Positions 45,729 through 53,757 of a DNA stretch of 64,000 nt are shown here, piece by piece. Location of the stretch: contig NZ_AUBH01000001.1 of NCBI RefSeq assembly GCF_000429145.1, forward strand, positions 1-64,000. Direction: 5' to 3'. The notes below the pieces were generated by a model. The model was not told where the DNA came from. It saw only the letters and a list, made by a program, of their open reading frames with translations, and did not search any database. How positions within the stretch are numbered: the stretch's first letter is position 1; each line of letters begins with the position of its first letter. The DNA comes from Aestuariibacter salexigens DSM 15300 (GTDB taxonomy: Bacteria > Pseudomonadota > Gammaproteobacteria > Enterobacterales > Alteromonadaceae). The position numbers and the translations under genes were made by a program.

Positions 45729-45868
45729 TAAAAAAAAGCCCGCTGGAAACAGCGGGCAAAGCAACAAGTGTTGAAGGAAAGCAAATCATTCCAGGGAACT
45801 ATGTCAACTAGGACGCTGACATAAAATCTGTCCGTCTGACGAAGAGAAAACAGCTCCGTCAGACAACG
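45729..45868 (-). ncRNA. Predicted small RNA, about 140 nt, unknown family
   Basis: On the minus strand a strong -10 TATAAT (45880-45875) is followed by the GC-rich ACGCCTCG, as at stable-RNA promoters; a weak -35 (TTGTGT) lies 16 nt before. The predicted transcript starts near 45868. It carries a perfect 8-bp hairpin (GTCTGACG/CGTCAGAC, 45864-45834) and ends in a terminator GCCCGCT/AGCGGGC with about eight U residues (45757-45729). No open frame with a ribosome-binding site fits. The terminator's U-run faces only the minus strand, where no protein gene ends, so a separate transcript is the simplest reading. It resembles no RNA I know. Confidence 0.6.
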
Positions 45869-46110
45869 AGGCGTATTATAGGGCCCAATCGAACTCACAC
45901 AACTGAGTATTTTTCCAATTTCAGATTATAAAAACTAATCCGTAAATGGGTTGTTAACGGCCTGTTTTGCAACTGTTTATCGGTTGTATATACGCTGGGT
46001 AAAACGTCATGATGACGCGGAAATATTGGCGTAAAGCTAGGTAAGCGCTCTTCCTTCCGTTGCCCATTAAAGGTAATGTCGCTGATACTTATAATAGGAT
46101 TAATTTTATT

Positions 46111-46512
46111 ATGGCTCATGTTCATCCCGTCAGAGTTTATTACGAGGATACCGACGCGGGCGGTATCGTGTATTACGCTAATTACTTGCGGTTTCTGGAG
46201 AGAGGACGCACCGAATGGCTGCGAGAGTTGGGTTTTGAGCAACGACAGTTGTTGGAACAATCCGTCGGTTTTGTCGTCAAACGTTTTGAAATGGACAATC
46301 ATGCTCCCGCTTTATTCGACCAGCTATTGAGTATTCATACCCAGCTAGTAGAATTGAAGCGCGCGAGCATGACGTTCGAACAAAAAATAATAAATCCGGA
46401 TAACAAATGTCTGGTATCTGCAGTGGTGAAGGTTGCCTGTGTCGACCTTGATAAAATGAAGCCGAAGGCCATTCCTGCTGCAATTTTAGGGGAAATCTCA
46501 CGTGTCATCTGA
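46111..46512 (+). CDS. ybgC: Tol-Pal-associated acyl-CoA thioesterase YbgC
   Basis: 133-aa hot-dog-fold thioesterase, first gene of the Tol-Pal operon. The catalytic signature [29 protein letters not shown] is complete (Asp of the 4HBT family in EDTDAGG). It hydrolyses short-chain acyl-CoA or acyl-ACP and is linked to phospholipid metabolism. ATG 46111 is preceded by AGGA at 11 nt. Its last 11 nt overlap the tolQ start. Confidence 0.92.
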   Translation: MAHVHPVRVYYEDTDAGGIVYYANYLRFLERGRTEWLRELGFEQRQLLEQSVGFVVKRFEMDNHAPALFDQLLSIHTQLVELKRASMTFEQKIINPDNKCLVSAVVKVACVDLDKMKPKAIPAAILGEISRVI

Positions 46513-47191
46513 AATGAATTTTATTGACCTGTTTCTGCAGGCCAGTTTTCTTGTGCAACTGGTTATGTTGTTACTTGTGGTTACTTCCATTGTGTCCTGG
46601 ACGTTCATTTTTCAGCGTGTAAAGGTGCTGAACTATGCGCGTGACGAAATGAAGAAATTTGAGGACAAATTCTGGTCCGGTATCGACCTCAATAAACTTT
46701 ATCAGGAACTGTCCGCGAGACAGCGCGTAGATGGCATGTCGAGCATATTCTGCGCTGGTTTTAAAGAGTTTGTCAGACTCAGGAAAAGTGCTAACACAAG
46801 CAGTCAGGCATTGGTTGACGGCACTTACCGCGCCATGAGAGTGTCAATGTCTCGGGAAATTGATAATCTTGAGAGCAATCTGCCGTTTCTGGCCACTGCG
46901 GGTTCCATCAGTCCTTACATCGGTTTGTTTGGTACGGTGTGGGGCATAATGAATGCGTTCATCGCGCTTGGCGAAGTGCAGCAAGCGACGTTGGCGATGG
47001 TCGCACCGGGAATCGCTGAAGCATTGATCGCGACCGCGATGGGGTTGTTCGCCGCCATTCCGGCCGTTATCGCCTACAACCGTTTTAGTAATCAGGTTGA
47101 GAAACTTGAGAACCATTACGGCAACTTCATGGAAGAGTTTTCCGCCATCCTTAACCGTCAGGCTCTGGCATCTCGCCAGGACGTAAACTAG
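46502..47191 (+). CDS. tolQ: Tol-Pal system proton channel subunit TolQ
   Basis: 229 aa with three membrane helices (about 12-35, 130-150, 165-190) and the ExbB/TolQ signature: [25 protein letters not shown], then [28 protein letters not shown]. It forms the pentameric channel around a TolR dimer that uses proton motive force to energise TolA. GTG 46502 has AGGGGAAA upstream and overlaps ybgC by 11 nt. Confidence 0.96.
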   Translation: MSSEMNFIDLFLQASFLVQLVMLLLVVTSIVSWTFIFQRVKVLNYARDEMKKFEDKFWSGIDLNKLYQELSARQRVDGMSSIFCAGFKEFVRLRKSANTSSQALVDGTYRAMRVSMSREIDNLESNLPFLATAGSISPYIGLFGTVWGIMNAFIALGEVQQATLAMVAPGIAEALIATAMGLFAAIPAVIAYNRFSNQVEKLENHYGNFMEEFSAILNRQALASRQDVN

Positions 47192-47209
47192 TAGCGGCAG
47201 GTCAACGAC

Positions 47210-47632
47210 ATGTTTGTGAGAAAACGCCGCCGTCCGGTATCTGAAATCAATGTAGTGCCTTACATTGACGTCATGCTGGTGCTACTGATCATCTTTATGG
47301 TAACCGCGCCACTTGTTACTCAGGGTGTAAAAGTTGATTTACCGGATGCAGAGGCTGAGGCTCTGTCTGAAGACAGCAAACCACCGCTTATTGCGTCTGT
47401 TGATGCCAGTGGACAGTACTTTCTCAATTCCGGTGAAAATCAGGATCAACCCATGTCAGCGGTCGATCTCGCTACCGTCGTCGCAGAGCAGCTCAAACTT
47501 GAGCCTAACACGCCGGTAGTGGTGAAAGGTGATGGTGCAGTACCATATAACGAAGTGGTGCAACTGATGGTGTTATTGCAGCGCGCGGGGGTGCCTTCGG
47601 TTGGACTCATGACAGAGACACCACAAGAGTAA
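47210..47632 (+). CDS. tolR: Tol-Pal system subunit TolR
   Basis: 140 aa. One transmembrane helix carries the proton-relaying aspartate (VVPYIDVMLVLLIIFMVTAP) near residue 22. A periplasmic ExbD/TolR domain follows with PVVVKGDGAVPYNEVVQLM. It works with TolQ to drive TolA. It lies 18 bp after tolQ. Confidence 0.96.
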   Translation: MFVRKRRRPVSEINVVPYIDVMLVLLIIFMVTAPLVTQGVKVDLPDAEAEALSEDSKPPLIASVDASGQYFLNSGENQDQPMSAVDLATVVAEQLKLEPNTPVVVKGDGAVPYNEVVQLMVLLQRAGVPSVGLMTETPQE

Positions 47633-47642
47633 AATCTGACAG

Positions 47643-48449
47643 ATGAATACGTTCGGTTTTGCTATCGCCAAATCTGTTGCATTGCACACGTTGATGGGCG
47701 TGATGCTGTTTGTCAGTATGGAGTTTGCTGTCCCTCATCAACCAGAGCTGCCCTCCGAGCAGCCTATCATTCAGGCAGTTGTGATCGACCAGCAGGTTAT
47801 TGAACAACAGTACCAGAAGATAGAGCAAGAGAAGCGGGCTGAACAGCAGCGCGCTGCCGATGCGGAGCGCAAGCGCCAGCAACAGTTAGAGGAACAGCGC
47901 GCAAAACAAAGAGCTGCCGAGGAAGCAAAACGCAAACGTATCGAGGCGGAAAAGCGCGAAAAAGAGCGCCAACGAAAAGAACAGGAAGAAAAACGTAAAG
48001 CGGAAGAGCAGGCACGCAAGCTGCAGGAGCAAAAGGAACGAGAAGAGCGCGCTCGTCAGGAGGCAGAGCGGAAACGTCGGGAGGAACAGGAGCGGGCGGA
48101 GCAGGAGCGTATCCTGCAAGAACAATTGCAGGCTGAGCAGGCAGCTCGACAGCAGAAACGTAATCAGGTCGTGCTTACAGAAGTACAAAAGTATCAGGGA
48201 TTGATACGCCAGACCATTCAACGACACCTTATCGTAGATGAGAGTTACAAAGGTAAATCATGCCGTTTGAATATTCGTCTGGCATCTAACGGTCTGGTTA
48301 CTCAGGTGCGTATTCTCGAGGGGGATACAGCACTATGCCGCGCGGCAGAGACCGCCGTGTTGAAGCCTGATACACTGCCGGTATCACCCGAGCCTGATGT
48401 GTTCGAGAAAATGAAAGATATTAATTTAACCGTGGAACCACAAAATTAA
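47643..48449 (+). CDS. tolA: Tol-Pal system protein TolA
   Basis: 268 aa: an N-terminal membrane anchor (about 8-28), then a long Glu/Lys/Arg/Gln-rich helical region (about 50-175, '[20 protein letters not shown]'-type repeats) that spans the periplasm. The C-terminal TolA domain III (about 180-268) has a disulfide-forming Cys pair (KSCRLNIRL and DTALCRAAE). It is shorter than the 421-aa E. coli protein, mainly in the helical spacer. Stop and tolB start share one base (TTAATG). Confidence 0.93.
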   Translation: MNTFGFAIAKSVALHTLMGVMLFVSMEFAVPHQPELPSEQPIIQAVVIDQQVIEQQYQKIEQEKRAEQQRAADAERKRQQQLEEQRAKQRAAEEAKRKRIEAEKREKERQRKEQEEKRKAEEQARKLQEQKEREERARQEAERKRREEQERAEQERILQEQLQAEQAARQQKRNQVVLTEVQKYQGLIRQTIQRHLIVDESYKGKSCRLNIRLASNGLVTQVRILEGDTALCRAAETAVLKPDTLPVSPEPDVFEKMKDINLTVEPQN

Positions 48450-49807
48450 TGAAGCAACTAGTCGTATTTTTCCTCATTACCCTGGCCGTGACGTTTAGTC
48501 GCAGCGGCTTTGCTACGCTTGAAATTGTGATCACCGAAGGGATTGATACTGCACGTCCTATTGCGGTTGTGCCGTTTCGCTGGCAGGGAGATGGCATGTT
48601 GCCTGAAAACCTGTCTTCTGTGATAGCCAATGATTTACGTCGAAGCGGTAAGTTTTATCCGATCCGTAACGGTCAAATGCCCCAGTATCCGGCCAGCGAT
48701 GCTGAACTGGATTACAGTGCCTGGGTAAGTGCTGGCGTAGAAGCGGTGCTGGTCGGCACGATTCGACCTGATGGCATTGATCGCTACGTGGTGAGCTTTG
48801 AACTAATTGATGTGGTGCGCGGGCAGATCACCGGTGGCCAGTCTAAAGCCCTATCCGGCGGGCAGCTTGTATCTTCGAATGACCATGTACTCGAAGCCAG
48901 ACAGCACGTGGTTGAAGGTAATCAGTTTCGTCAGCACGCACATTTCATCAGCGATATTGTTTATGAGGCGCTGACCGGCGAGAGGGGCGCGTTCAGAACG
49001 CGTATTGCCTATATAATGGTGCGTGACCGCGATACGTATGACTTGCCGTACCAACTGGTGATTGCGGATTACGATGGCGCTAATGAACTTGCGCTACTTT
49101 CTTCACCAGAGCCATTGATGTCGCCTTCCTGGTCGCCAGATGGAAACAAACTCGCTTATGTGAGTTTTGAAAACAAGCGTCCACAGATTTTCATTCAAGA
49201 TATCTACACCATGACGCGCACGCAAATGACTAATTTCCCTGGAATTAATGGCGCTCCACAGTTTTCTCCGGACGGCCGCCAACTGGCCATGGTGTTATCA
49301 AAAGACGGTAATCCTGAGATTTACGTGATGGATATTGCTTCTCGTCAACTTCGTCGTGTGACGAATAACCGTGCAATCGATACCGAACCGACGTGGATGC
49401 CAGATGGACAAAGCCTTGTATTTAGTTCAGAACGGGGTGGCAAAGCGCAGTTATATCGCGTAAATTTAACCACTGGAAAAGTGCGTCGGCTAACGTTTGA
49501 CGGAGAAATGAACCTGGGTGGGACGATTTCTCCAAACGGTAAGCAATTGGTATTGGTCAATAGGACGCGTGGTGATTATCATATCGCTCGCCAGGATTTG
49601 GAGCGCGGTAACATGCAGGTGTTAACCAAAACCTTTCTTGACGAATCGCCAAGTATCGCGCCTAATGGCAGTATGATTATTTACAGTACGCTGCACGAAG
49701 GAACACAAGTGTTGTCGCTGGTGTCATTAGATGGGCGTTTTAAAGCGCGGCTGCCGGCAGCGCAGGGGCAAGTGAAATCCCCCAGTTGGTCGCCATTTTT
49801 GTTTTAA
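48449..49807 (+). CDS. tolB: Tol-Pal system beta-propeller protein TolB
   Basis: 452 aa. A cleavable signal peptide (about 1-22), an N-terminal TolB domain ([15 protein letters not shown] onward) and a six-bladed propeller with repeated [24 protein letters not shown]-type blades follow. It is a periplasmic partner of Pal and TolA in outer-membrane constriction. Overlaps tolA by one base. Confidence 0.96.
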   Translation: MKQLVVFFLITLAVTFSRSGFATLEIVITEGIDTARPIAVVPFRWQGDGMLPENLSSVIANDLRRSGKFYPIRNGQMPQYPASDAELDYSAWVSAGVEAVLVGTIRPDGIDRYVVSFELIDVVRGQITGGQSKALSGGQLVSSNDHVLEARQHVVEGNQFRQHAHFISDIVYEALTGERGAFRTRIAYIMVRDRDTYDLPYQLVIADYDGANELALLSSPEPLMSPSWSPDGNKLAYVSFENKRPQIFIQDIYTMTRTQMTNFPGINGAPQFSPDGRQLAMVLSKDGNPEIYVMDIASRQLRRVTNNRAIDTEPTWMPDGQSLVFSSERGGKAQLYRVNLTTGKVRRLTFDGEMNLGGTISPNGKQLVLVNRTRGDYHIARQDLERGNMQVLTKTFLDESPSIAPNGSMIIYSTLHEGTQVLSLVSLDGRFKARLPAAQGQVKSPSWSPFLF

Positions 49808-49850
49808 CGAAATAGTTTATTTTATCTTGATAACAATAAGGATTAAGAGG

Positions 49851-50417
49851 ATGCAACTCAAAAAATTATTCCGTAGTCTGATCATCGTAGTTCCGGCTGT
49901 GACACTAATGGCGTGTTCGTCAGGACCCAGCGAAGAGGAATTAGCGGCGGAGCGTAACCGTGTTGCGCAAGAGCAGGCCGAAGCTGAAAGACAAGCAGCG
50001 CAAGCAGAACAGGCACGTGTGCAAGCCGCTGCTGCCGAGCGTGCGCGTCAGGCAGAAGAGCAAGCTCGTGCAGAGAAGCAGGCACTGCAGCGTGAGCAAA
50101 CTGTGTACTTCGACTTTGACCGTTCTACCATTAAACCTGAATTCCGTGCGCTTCTTGACCGCCATGCAGCGTACCTGGTTAAGAACCCAGGTCAGTCTGT
50201 AGTGATTGAAGGTCATTGTGACAGCCGTGGTACTCCTGAGTACAACATTGCACTTGGCGAGCGTCGTGCGAAGGCTGTAGAGACCTATCTGAAGAACGCT
50301 GGTGTGAGCGGCTCGCAGATTTCTGTCGTGTCGTACGGTGAAGAAAAGCCAGTAGCAATGGGTACCACAGAGTACGCATTCGCACAAAATCGTCGCGGTA
50401 TCGTTGTATACCAGTAA
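49851..50417 (+). CDS. pal: Peptidoglycan-associated lipoprotein Pal
   Basis: 188 aa. ATG 49851 is chosen (AAGGATTAAGAGG upstream) so that MQLKKLFRSLIIVVPAVTLM leads straight into the lipobox LMAC. An Ala/Glu/Gln/Arg-rich linker (about 30-80) precedes the OmpA-like peptidoglycan-binding domain with VYFDFDRSTIKPEF and IEGHCDSRGTPEYNIALGERRA. The linker is longer than in E. coli Pal. It anchors the outer membrane to peptidoglycan. Confidence 0.96.
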   Translation: MQLKKLFRSLIIVVPAVTLMACSSGPSEEELAAERNRVAQEQAEAERQAAQAEQARVQAAAAERARQAEEQARAEKQALQREQTVYFDFDRSTIKPEFRALLDRHAAYLVKNPGQSVVIEGHCDSRGTPEYNIALGERRAKAVETYLKNAGVSGSQISVVSYGEEKPVAMGTTEYAFAQNRRGIVVYQ

Positions 50418-50429
50418 AACGAGATAACT

Positions 50430-51188
50430 ATGCGAAAAAGCAGCATCCTAATCAGTTTGTTGCTAGTGACAGGAGCCGCAGTTAATGCGGCTCCTGCGCC
50501 TGTAACAGACGTAAATAACGGTACTCTTGAACAGCGTGTTGATGCGCTTGAGCGTATGGTAAACACGCGCGCCAACATGCAACATCAAATGCAACAGCAA
50601 CTCGACACTATGCAGGAAGAGGTGGCTGAGCTGCGCGGCACGCTGGAAGTACATAATCATCAGTTAGAACAGATTCTCACTCGTCAGCGAGAGCTATACC
50701 TGGAAATCGATAAACGCGTTGAAGCACTAAAAAGCGCTGCGCCTACCACTACTGCGCCAGTGGCAGCAGTAACTCAGCCTGATGCTCAACCTGCCATGAC
50801 AATGGATGAGAACAGCGCGTACGATCGTGCCGTGAATCTTATTCTTGAAGAGAAACGGTACGATGAAGCGATTCCAGAGTTTCAGACGTTTTTGCAGAAC
50901 TTCCCCAATTCCAGCTATGCGGCAAACGCACATTATTGGCTAGGACAATTGCTATTCAACAAGCAGCAATGGGGAGACGCAGCATCGCACTTTGAGTCGG
51001 TGGTAAACAATTATCAGGACTCATCAAAGCATGCTGACGCGATTTTGAAGCTTGGCATGGTTGAGCAGCGCCGAGGCAATCTTGCCAGGGCAGAGCAGCT
51101 GTTTCAGCAAGTGATGTCTCAATATCCTGATTCATCTTCCAGCCGACTGGCGGAAACGCGTTTGCAAGCAGTTCGTCAGGGCGGTTAA
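50430..51188 (+). CDS. cpoB: Cell division coordinator CpoB (YbgF)
   Basis: 252 aa. It has a signal peptide (MRKSSILISLLLVTGAAVNA), then an N-terminal trimerising coiled coil (about 30-95, TLEQRVDALERMV). A C-terminal region of three tetratricopeptide repeats (about 125-250, AYDRAVNLILEEKRYDEAIPEF) follows. It links PBP1B activity to Tol-Pal during constriction. Last gene of the Tol-Pal operon, 12 bp after pal. Confidence 0.93.
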   Translation: MRKSSILISLLLVTGAAVNAAPAPVTDVNNGTLEQRVDALERMVNTRANMQHQMQQQLDTMQEEVAELRGTLEVHNHQLEQILTRQRELYLEIDKRVEALKSAAPTTTAPVAAVTQPDAQPAMTMDENSAYDRAVNLILEEKRYDEAIPEFQTFLQNFPNSSYAANAHYWLGQLLFNKQQWGDAASHFESVVNNYQDSSKHADAILKLGMVEQRRGNLARAEQLFQQVMSQYPDSSSSRLAETRLQAVRQGG

Positions 51189-51254
51189 TTGTTCGTCGGA
51201 GTGCTCACAAAGTGTGCGCTCGGTTTGGATTTTAAATTAATCTGACGTTTTCGC

Positions 51255-51282
51255 TTGCACCTGAAAAGGAAATGAGTATTAT
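51255..51282 (+). promoter_or_regulatory. Predicted promoter of tRNA-Lys
   Basis: -35 TTGCAC (51255-51260), 16-nt spacer, -10 TATTAT (51277-51282), followed by a GCCGCCG-rich discriminator typical of stable-RNA promoters. It is about 40 nt before the mature tRNA. Confidence 0.6.
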
Positions 51283-51322
51283 ATGCCGCCGTCGCCAAGG
51301 TCGGTGACAGACTAAAGAAGAA

Positions 51323-51398
51323 GGGTCGTTAGCTCAGCTGGTAGAGCAGTTGACTTTTAATCAATTGGTCGCTGGTTCGAATCCAGCACGACCCACCA
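51323..51398 (+). tRNA. tRNA-Lys (anticodon TTT)
   Basis: 76 nt with encoded CCA. Acceptor GGGTCGT/ACGACCC, D arm GCTC/GAGC, anticodon stem GTTGA/TCAAT around CTTTTAA (anticodon TTT, about 51356-51358), T arm GCTGG/CCAGC with TTCGAAT. All stems pair. Four further copies of its 3' end follow downstream. Confidence 0.97.
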
Positions 51399-51464
51399 TT
51401 CTTCTAAGCAAAATCATTTAATCTCTCCGATTTTTTCAAAGACATCCTAGTTGGGAGTGTGGGG

Positions 51465-51576
51465 TGAGAACCAGCTCGTTCGACAAAAGCGCCTGGAGCA
51501 CTTTTGAACATCGCGCAAGCGATGGCCCGAAGGGCGGAGGACAGGATGTCCGGAGTAATCCAGCACGACCCACCAT
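51465..51576 (+). repeat. Four-hairpin element joined to a tRNA-Lys 3'-end copy
   Basis: The element begins TGAGAACC and ends AGTAATCC, running into the tRNA 3' end copy. Hairpins: A 51484-51506 (CAAAAG...CTTTTG), B 51510-51523 (ATCGC/GCGAT), C 51525-51535 (GCCCGAAGGGC), D 51539-51551 (GGACA/TGTCC). The same element follows tRNA-Ser at 53524. Between the two, stem bases differ in a compensating way, for example C-G versus G-C in hairpin A. Confidence 0.75.
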
Positions 51577-51590
51577 CTCCTCGCTTGGTC

Positions 51591-52055
51591 AGTCGTTCAT
51601 CACTTTCCGAGTAATTACCCATTACTCGAAATCTTCTGCGAAGACCGTTCTTCACCCAGCACGACCCACCATCTTTTCTCAAATCAGTCTCACAGTAACA
51701 AACATCCATGTGATTAGTGCCAGCCTCAACATCCATGTTGAGTCGTTCATCACTTTCCGAGTAATTACCCATTACTCGAAATCTTCTGCGAAGACCGTTC
51801 TTCACCCAGCACGACCCACCATCTTTTCTCAAATCAGTCTCACAGTAACAAACATCCATGTGATTAGTGCCAGCCTCAACATCCATGTTGAGTCGTTCAT
51901 CACTTTCCGAGTAATTACCCATTACTCGAAATCTTCTGCGAAGACCGTTCTTCACCCAGCACGACCCACCATCTTTTCTCAAATCAGTCTCACAGTAACA
52001 AACATCCATGTGATTAGTGGCAGCCTCAACATCCATGTTGAGTCGTTCATCACTT
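51591..52055 (+). repeat. Three 150-bp tandem repeats, each with a tRNA-Lys 3' end
   Basis: The units are 51591-51740, 51741-51890 and 51891-52040, then 15 bp of a fourth. They are identical except that C becomes G at 52020. Each unit has a perfect CGAGTAAT/ATTACTCG hairpin, a CTTC/GAAG hairpin, the 16-17-nt tRNA-Lys 3' end CCAGCACGACCCACCA, and a CTCAACAT/ATGTTGAG hairpin across the unit junction. The organisation recalls the 178-bp repeats after E. coli tyrT, which also carry a tRNA 3' end. Confidence 0.93.
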
Positions 52056-52158
52056 GGTTATTCAAGTACGTCCAATTTTTCTAACAGATAGACCCATTTC
52101 TCAAATTATGCGTACAAGACACTTGTGAAGCGCAGCTAGCGCGCCCATATACTTATTG

Positions 52159-52186
52159 TTTAACTTTTATGACGCTGTTGTATAAT
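52159..52186 (+). promoter_or_regulatory. Predicted promoter of nadA
   Basis: -35-like TTTAAC (52159-52164), 16-nt spacer, consensus -10 TATAAT (52181-52186), 36 nt before the nadA ATG. No clear NadR-type palindrome is seen nearby. Confidence 0.5.
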
Positions 52187-52222
52187 CCACAGCCTTTTTC
52201 GAATCGAGTAGCGAGACGTATC

Positions 52223-53281
52223 ATGACGCAAGCCCTGCGAGTAGCGCCCATAGACTATCCGTTCCCGGCAAAGCCAAAGCCGTTGAGCATTGAGCGGCAG
52301 CAGCAGCTTCGCGAAGAGATTAAGTCGCTTTTGATACAAAGAAACGCCGTGCTGGTTGCGCACTACTACACGGATCCTGAAATTCAGGCGCTTGCAGAGG
52401 AAACCGGTGGCTGTATCTCTGATTCCCTGGAGATGGCACGTTTTGGTAGAGATGCTGAACAGCAGACATTAATCGTTGCCGGCGTGCGCTTTATGGGCGA
52501 GACCTCCAAAATTCTGAGCCCAGATAAAACGGTGTTGATGCCAACGCTCGAAGCGACATGCTCACTTGATTTGGGCTGTCCAGAAAAAGAGTTTTCAGAC
52601 TTTTGTGATGCTCACCCCGACCATACTGTTGTAGTCTATGCAAATACCTCAGCGGCGGTTAAAGCCAGAGCAGATTGGGTAGTCACTTCAAGTATTGCGC
52701 TTGAAATTGTTGAACATCTGGATGCGCAGGGTAAGAAAATCATCTGGGGACCAGACCGTCATCTGGGCAACTACATCGCCAAGAAAACTGGCGCTGACAT
52801 GCTGATGTGGCAAGGCGAGTGTATTGTTCATGACGAGTTTTCATCGCAAGCGCTGCGGGACATGAAACATCTTCACCCTGACGCTGCGGTTTTGGTGCAT
52901 CCTGAATCACCTGCCAGCGTAGTGGAAATGGCTGATGCAGTCGGTTCTACAACACAATTAATCAAAGCGGCAAGCGAGCTGCCAAACGATAAATTCATTG
53001 TTGCAACAGACAAAGGCATTTTCTACAAGATGCAGCAACAACAGCCGAATAAGACCTTCATCGAAGCCCCTACCGCTGGAAATGGCGCTACCTGTAAGAG
53101 CTGCGCTCATTGCCCGTGGATGGCGATGAATGGCCTGGAAGCGATTCATAGCGCACTGACTGATACTTCGGGCCACGAAATTTTCGTAGACGATGCACTT
53201 CGTGAAAAAGCCTTGATACCTCTAGACAGGATGTTGGCTTTCTCAGCAGAGTTAAAACTGCGCAGCGGGGCAGGGCGCTGA
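52223..53281 (+). CDS. nadA: Quinolinate synthase NadA
   Basis: Condenses iminoaspartate with dihydroxyacetone phosphate to quinolinate for NAD synthesis. From ATG 52223 ([20 protein letters not shown]) it is 352 aa, close to E. coli NadA (347); an earlier ATG at 52169 precedes the -10 element and is excluded. The [10 protein letters not shown] motif is present. The three 4Fe-4S cysteines are expected in the [22 protein letters not shown] and [13 protein letters not shown] segments. The gene directly follows the tRNA-Lys repeat region. Confidence 0.95.
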   Translation: MTQALRVAPIDYPFPAKPKPLSIERQQQLREEIKSLLIQRNAVLVAHYYTDPEIQALAEETGGCISDSLEMARFGRDAEQQTLIVAGVRFMGETSKILSPDKTVLMPTLEATCSLDLGCPEKEFSDFCDAHPDHTVVVYANTSAAVKARADWVVTSSIALEIVEHLDAQGKKIIWGPDRHLGNYIAKKTGADMLMWQGECIVHDEFSSQALRDMKHLHPDAAVLVHPESPASVVEMADAVGSTTQLIKAASELPNDKFIVATDKGIFYKMQQQQPNKTFIEAPTAGNGATCKSCAHCPWMAMNGLEAIHSALTDTSGHEIFVDDALREKALIPLDRMLAFSAELKLRSGAGR

Positions 53282-53321
53282 GCAACGATTAGACAGGCAT
53301 TGGTTCAGAAGGGAATTTTCC

Positions 53322-53350
53322 TTGATTCACATGCTTGAATTCCCTAATAT
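53322..53350 (+). promoter_or_regulatory. Predicted promoter of tRNA-Ser
   Basis: -35 TTGATT (53322-53327), 17-nt spacer, -10 TAATAT (53345-53350), then ACGCGGCGC as GC-rich discriminator, 28 nt before the tRNA. Confidence 0.55.
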
Positions 53351-53378
53351 ACGCGGCGCTTCGGCAAGTTCAGAATTT

Positions 53379-53469
53379 GGAGAGATGGCTGAGTGGCTGA
53401 AGGCGCACGCCTGGAAAGTGTGTATACGTTAATAGCGTATCGAGGGTTCGAATCCCTCTCTCTCCGCCA
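53379..53469 (+). tRNA. tRNA-Ser (anticodon GGA)
   Basis: 91 nt with encoded CCA and the long variable arm of class II tRNAs (GTATACG...CGTATCG region). Acceptor GGAGAGA/TCTCTCC, anticodon stem CACGC/GTGTG around CTGGAAA, T arm AGGGTTCGAATCCCT. A terminator follows directly, and a copy of its 3' end lies 161 bp downstream. Confidence 0.96.
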
Positions 53470-53475
53470 AAACAC

Positions 53476-53505
53476 AAACCCCGCTTTTGCGGGGTTTTTG
53501 TTTTT
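53476..53505 (+). terminator. Terminator of tRNA-Ser
   Basis: AAACCCCGC and GCGGGGTTT pair around TTTT, followed by TTGTTTTT. Confidence 0.9.
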
Positions 53506-53666
53506 GGACCGTAGAGGATTTGATGAGAACCCTTGGTTCGACAAAACCGCTGGGAGCGGTTTTGAACGCACGAAGTGCGGCCCGAAGGGCGAAAGGCAGG
53601 ACGCCTGAAGTAATCCCTCTCTCTCCGCCAAAACACAATCCCCGCTTTTGCGGGGTTTGTGTTTTT
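53506..53666 (+). repeat. Four-hairpin element plus duplicated tRNA-Ser 3' end and terminator
   Basis: After the first terminator comes the same element as at tRNA-Lys (53524-53612): hairpin A 53542-53564 (perfect 10 bp), B 53568-53578 (GCAC/GTGC), C 53580-53590 (GCCCGAAGGGC), D 53594-53606 (AGGC/GCCT). It ends AGTAATCC and runs into a copy of the tRNA-Ser 3' end (ATCCCTCTCTCTCCGCCA from 53613), then a second copy of the terminator (53640-53666). Distance between tRNA 3'-end copies is 161 bp. No gene is supported between the tRNA and the VOC gene. Confidence 0.85.
53640..53666 (+). terminator. Second (duplicated) tRNA-Ser terminator
   Basis: CCCCGC/GCGGGG around TTTT, followed by TTTGTGTTTTT. 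A near-copy of the terminator at 53476 with one base changed just before the stem. Confidence 0.85.
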
Positions 53667-53757
53667 GAGAGTAGAAGAGCTTCTCTTCACAAACCTTTCA
53701 CTTTATTGCTGCTACACTGGATGCATAAATAACAGGTATCAACAGACGATTTATCAG

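Larger units (their letters stand above)
51399..52222 (+). repeat. tRNA-Lys 3'-end repeat region (gene-free stretch)
   Basis: This stretch holds no credible protein gene. It contains, in order, a short unique spacer, a ~95-nt four-hairpin element (51465-51559) ending in a 20-nt copy of the tRNA-Lys 3' end (51557-51576), three 150-bp tandem repeats (51591-52040) plus a 15-bp stub of a fourth, and a spacer with the nadA promoter. Copies of CCAGCACGACCCACCA lie at 51656, 51806 and 51956. Open frames of about 200 codons here on both strands are produced by the repeat period being a multiple of three. Confidence 0.9.

Noticed and set aside
46067-46095. TTAAAG-N17-TATAAT as the ybgC-tol-pal promoter
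   Set aside because: Its start would fall at about 46102, leaving only a few bases before ATG 46111 and removing the AGGA ribosome-binding site, so it is not convincing as the operon promoter.
45716-46302. Minus-strand frames between natB and ybgC as protein genes
   Set aside because: One starts upstream of the TATAAT and runs through both RNA hairpins; the other is antisense to ybgC. Neither has a ribosome-binding site. The region is better explained as a small RNA.
51591-52055. Possible CRISPR array
   Set aside because: The 150-bp units are contiguous near-identical repeats with no variable spacers and no cas genes nearby.
51404-52084. Open frames of about 200 codons on both strands with internal 50-residue repeats
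   Set aside because: They exist only because the 150-bp tandem repeat has no stop and a period divisible by three; they read through a tRNA 3' end and hairpins and have no ribosome-binding site.
53344-53732. Several open frames over tRNA-Ser, including minus-strand products with an ERDSNPRYAI-type sequence
   Set aside because: These are translations of the tRNA-Ser gene and its duplicated end, a well-known source of false proteins in databases.
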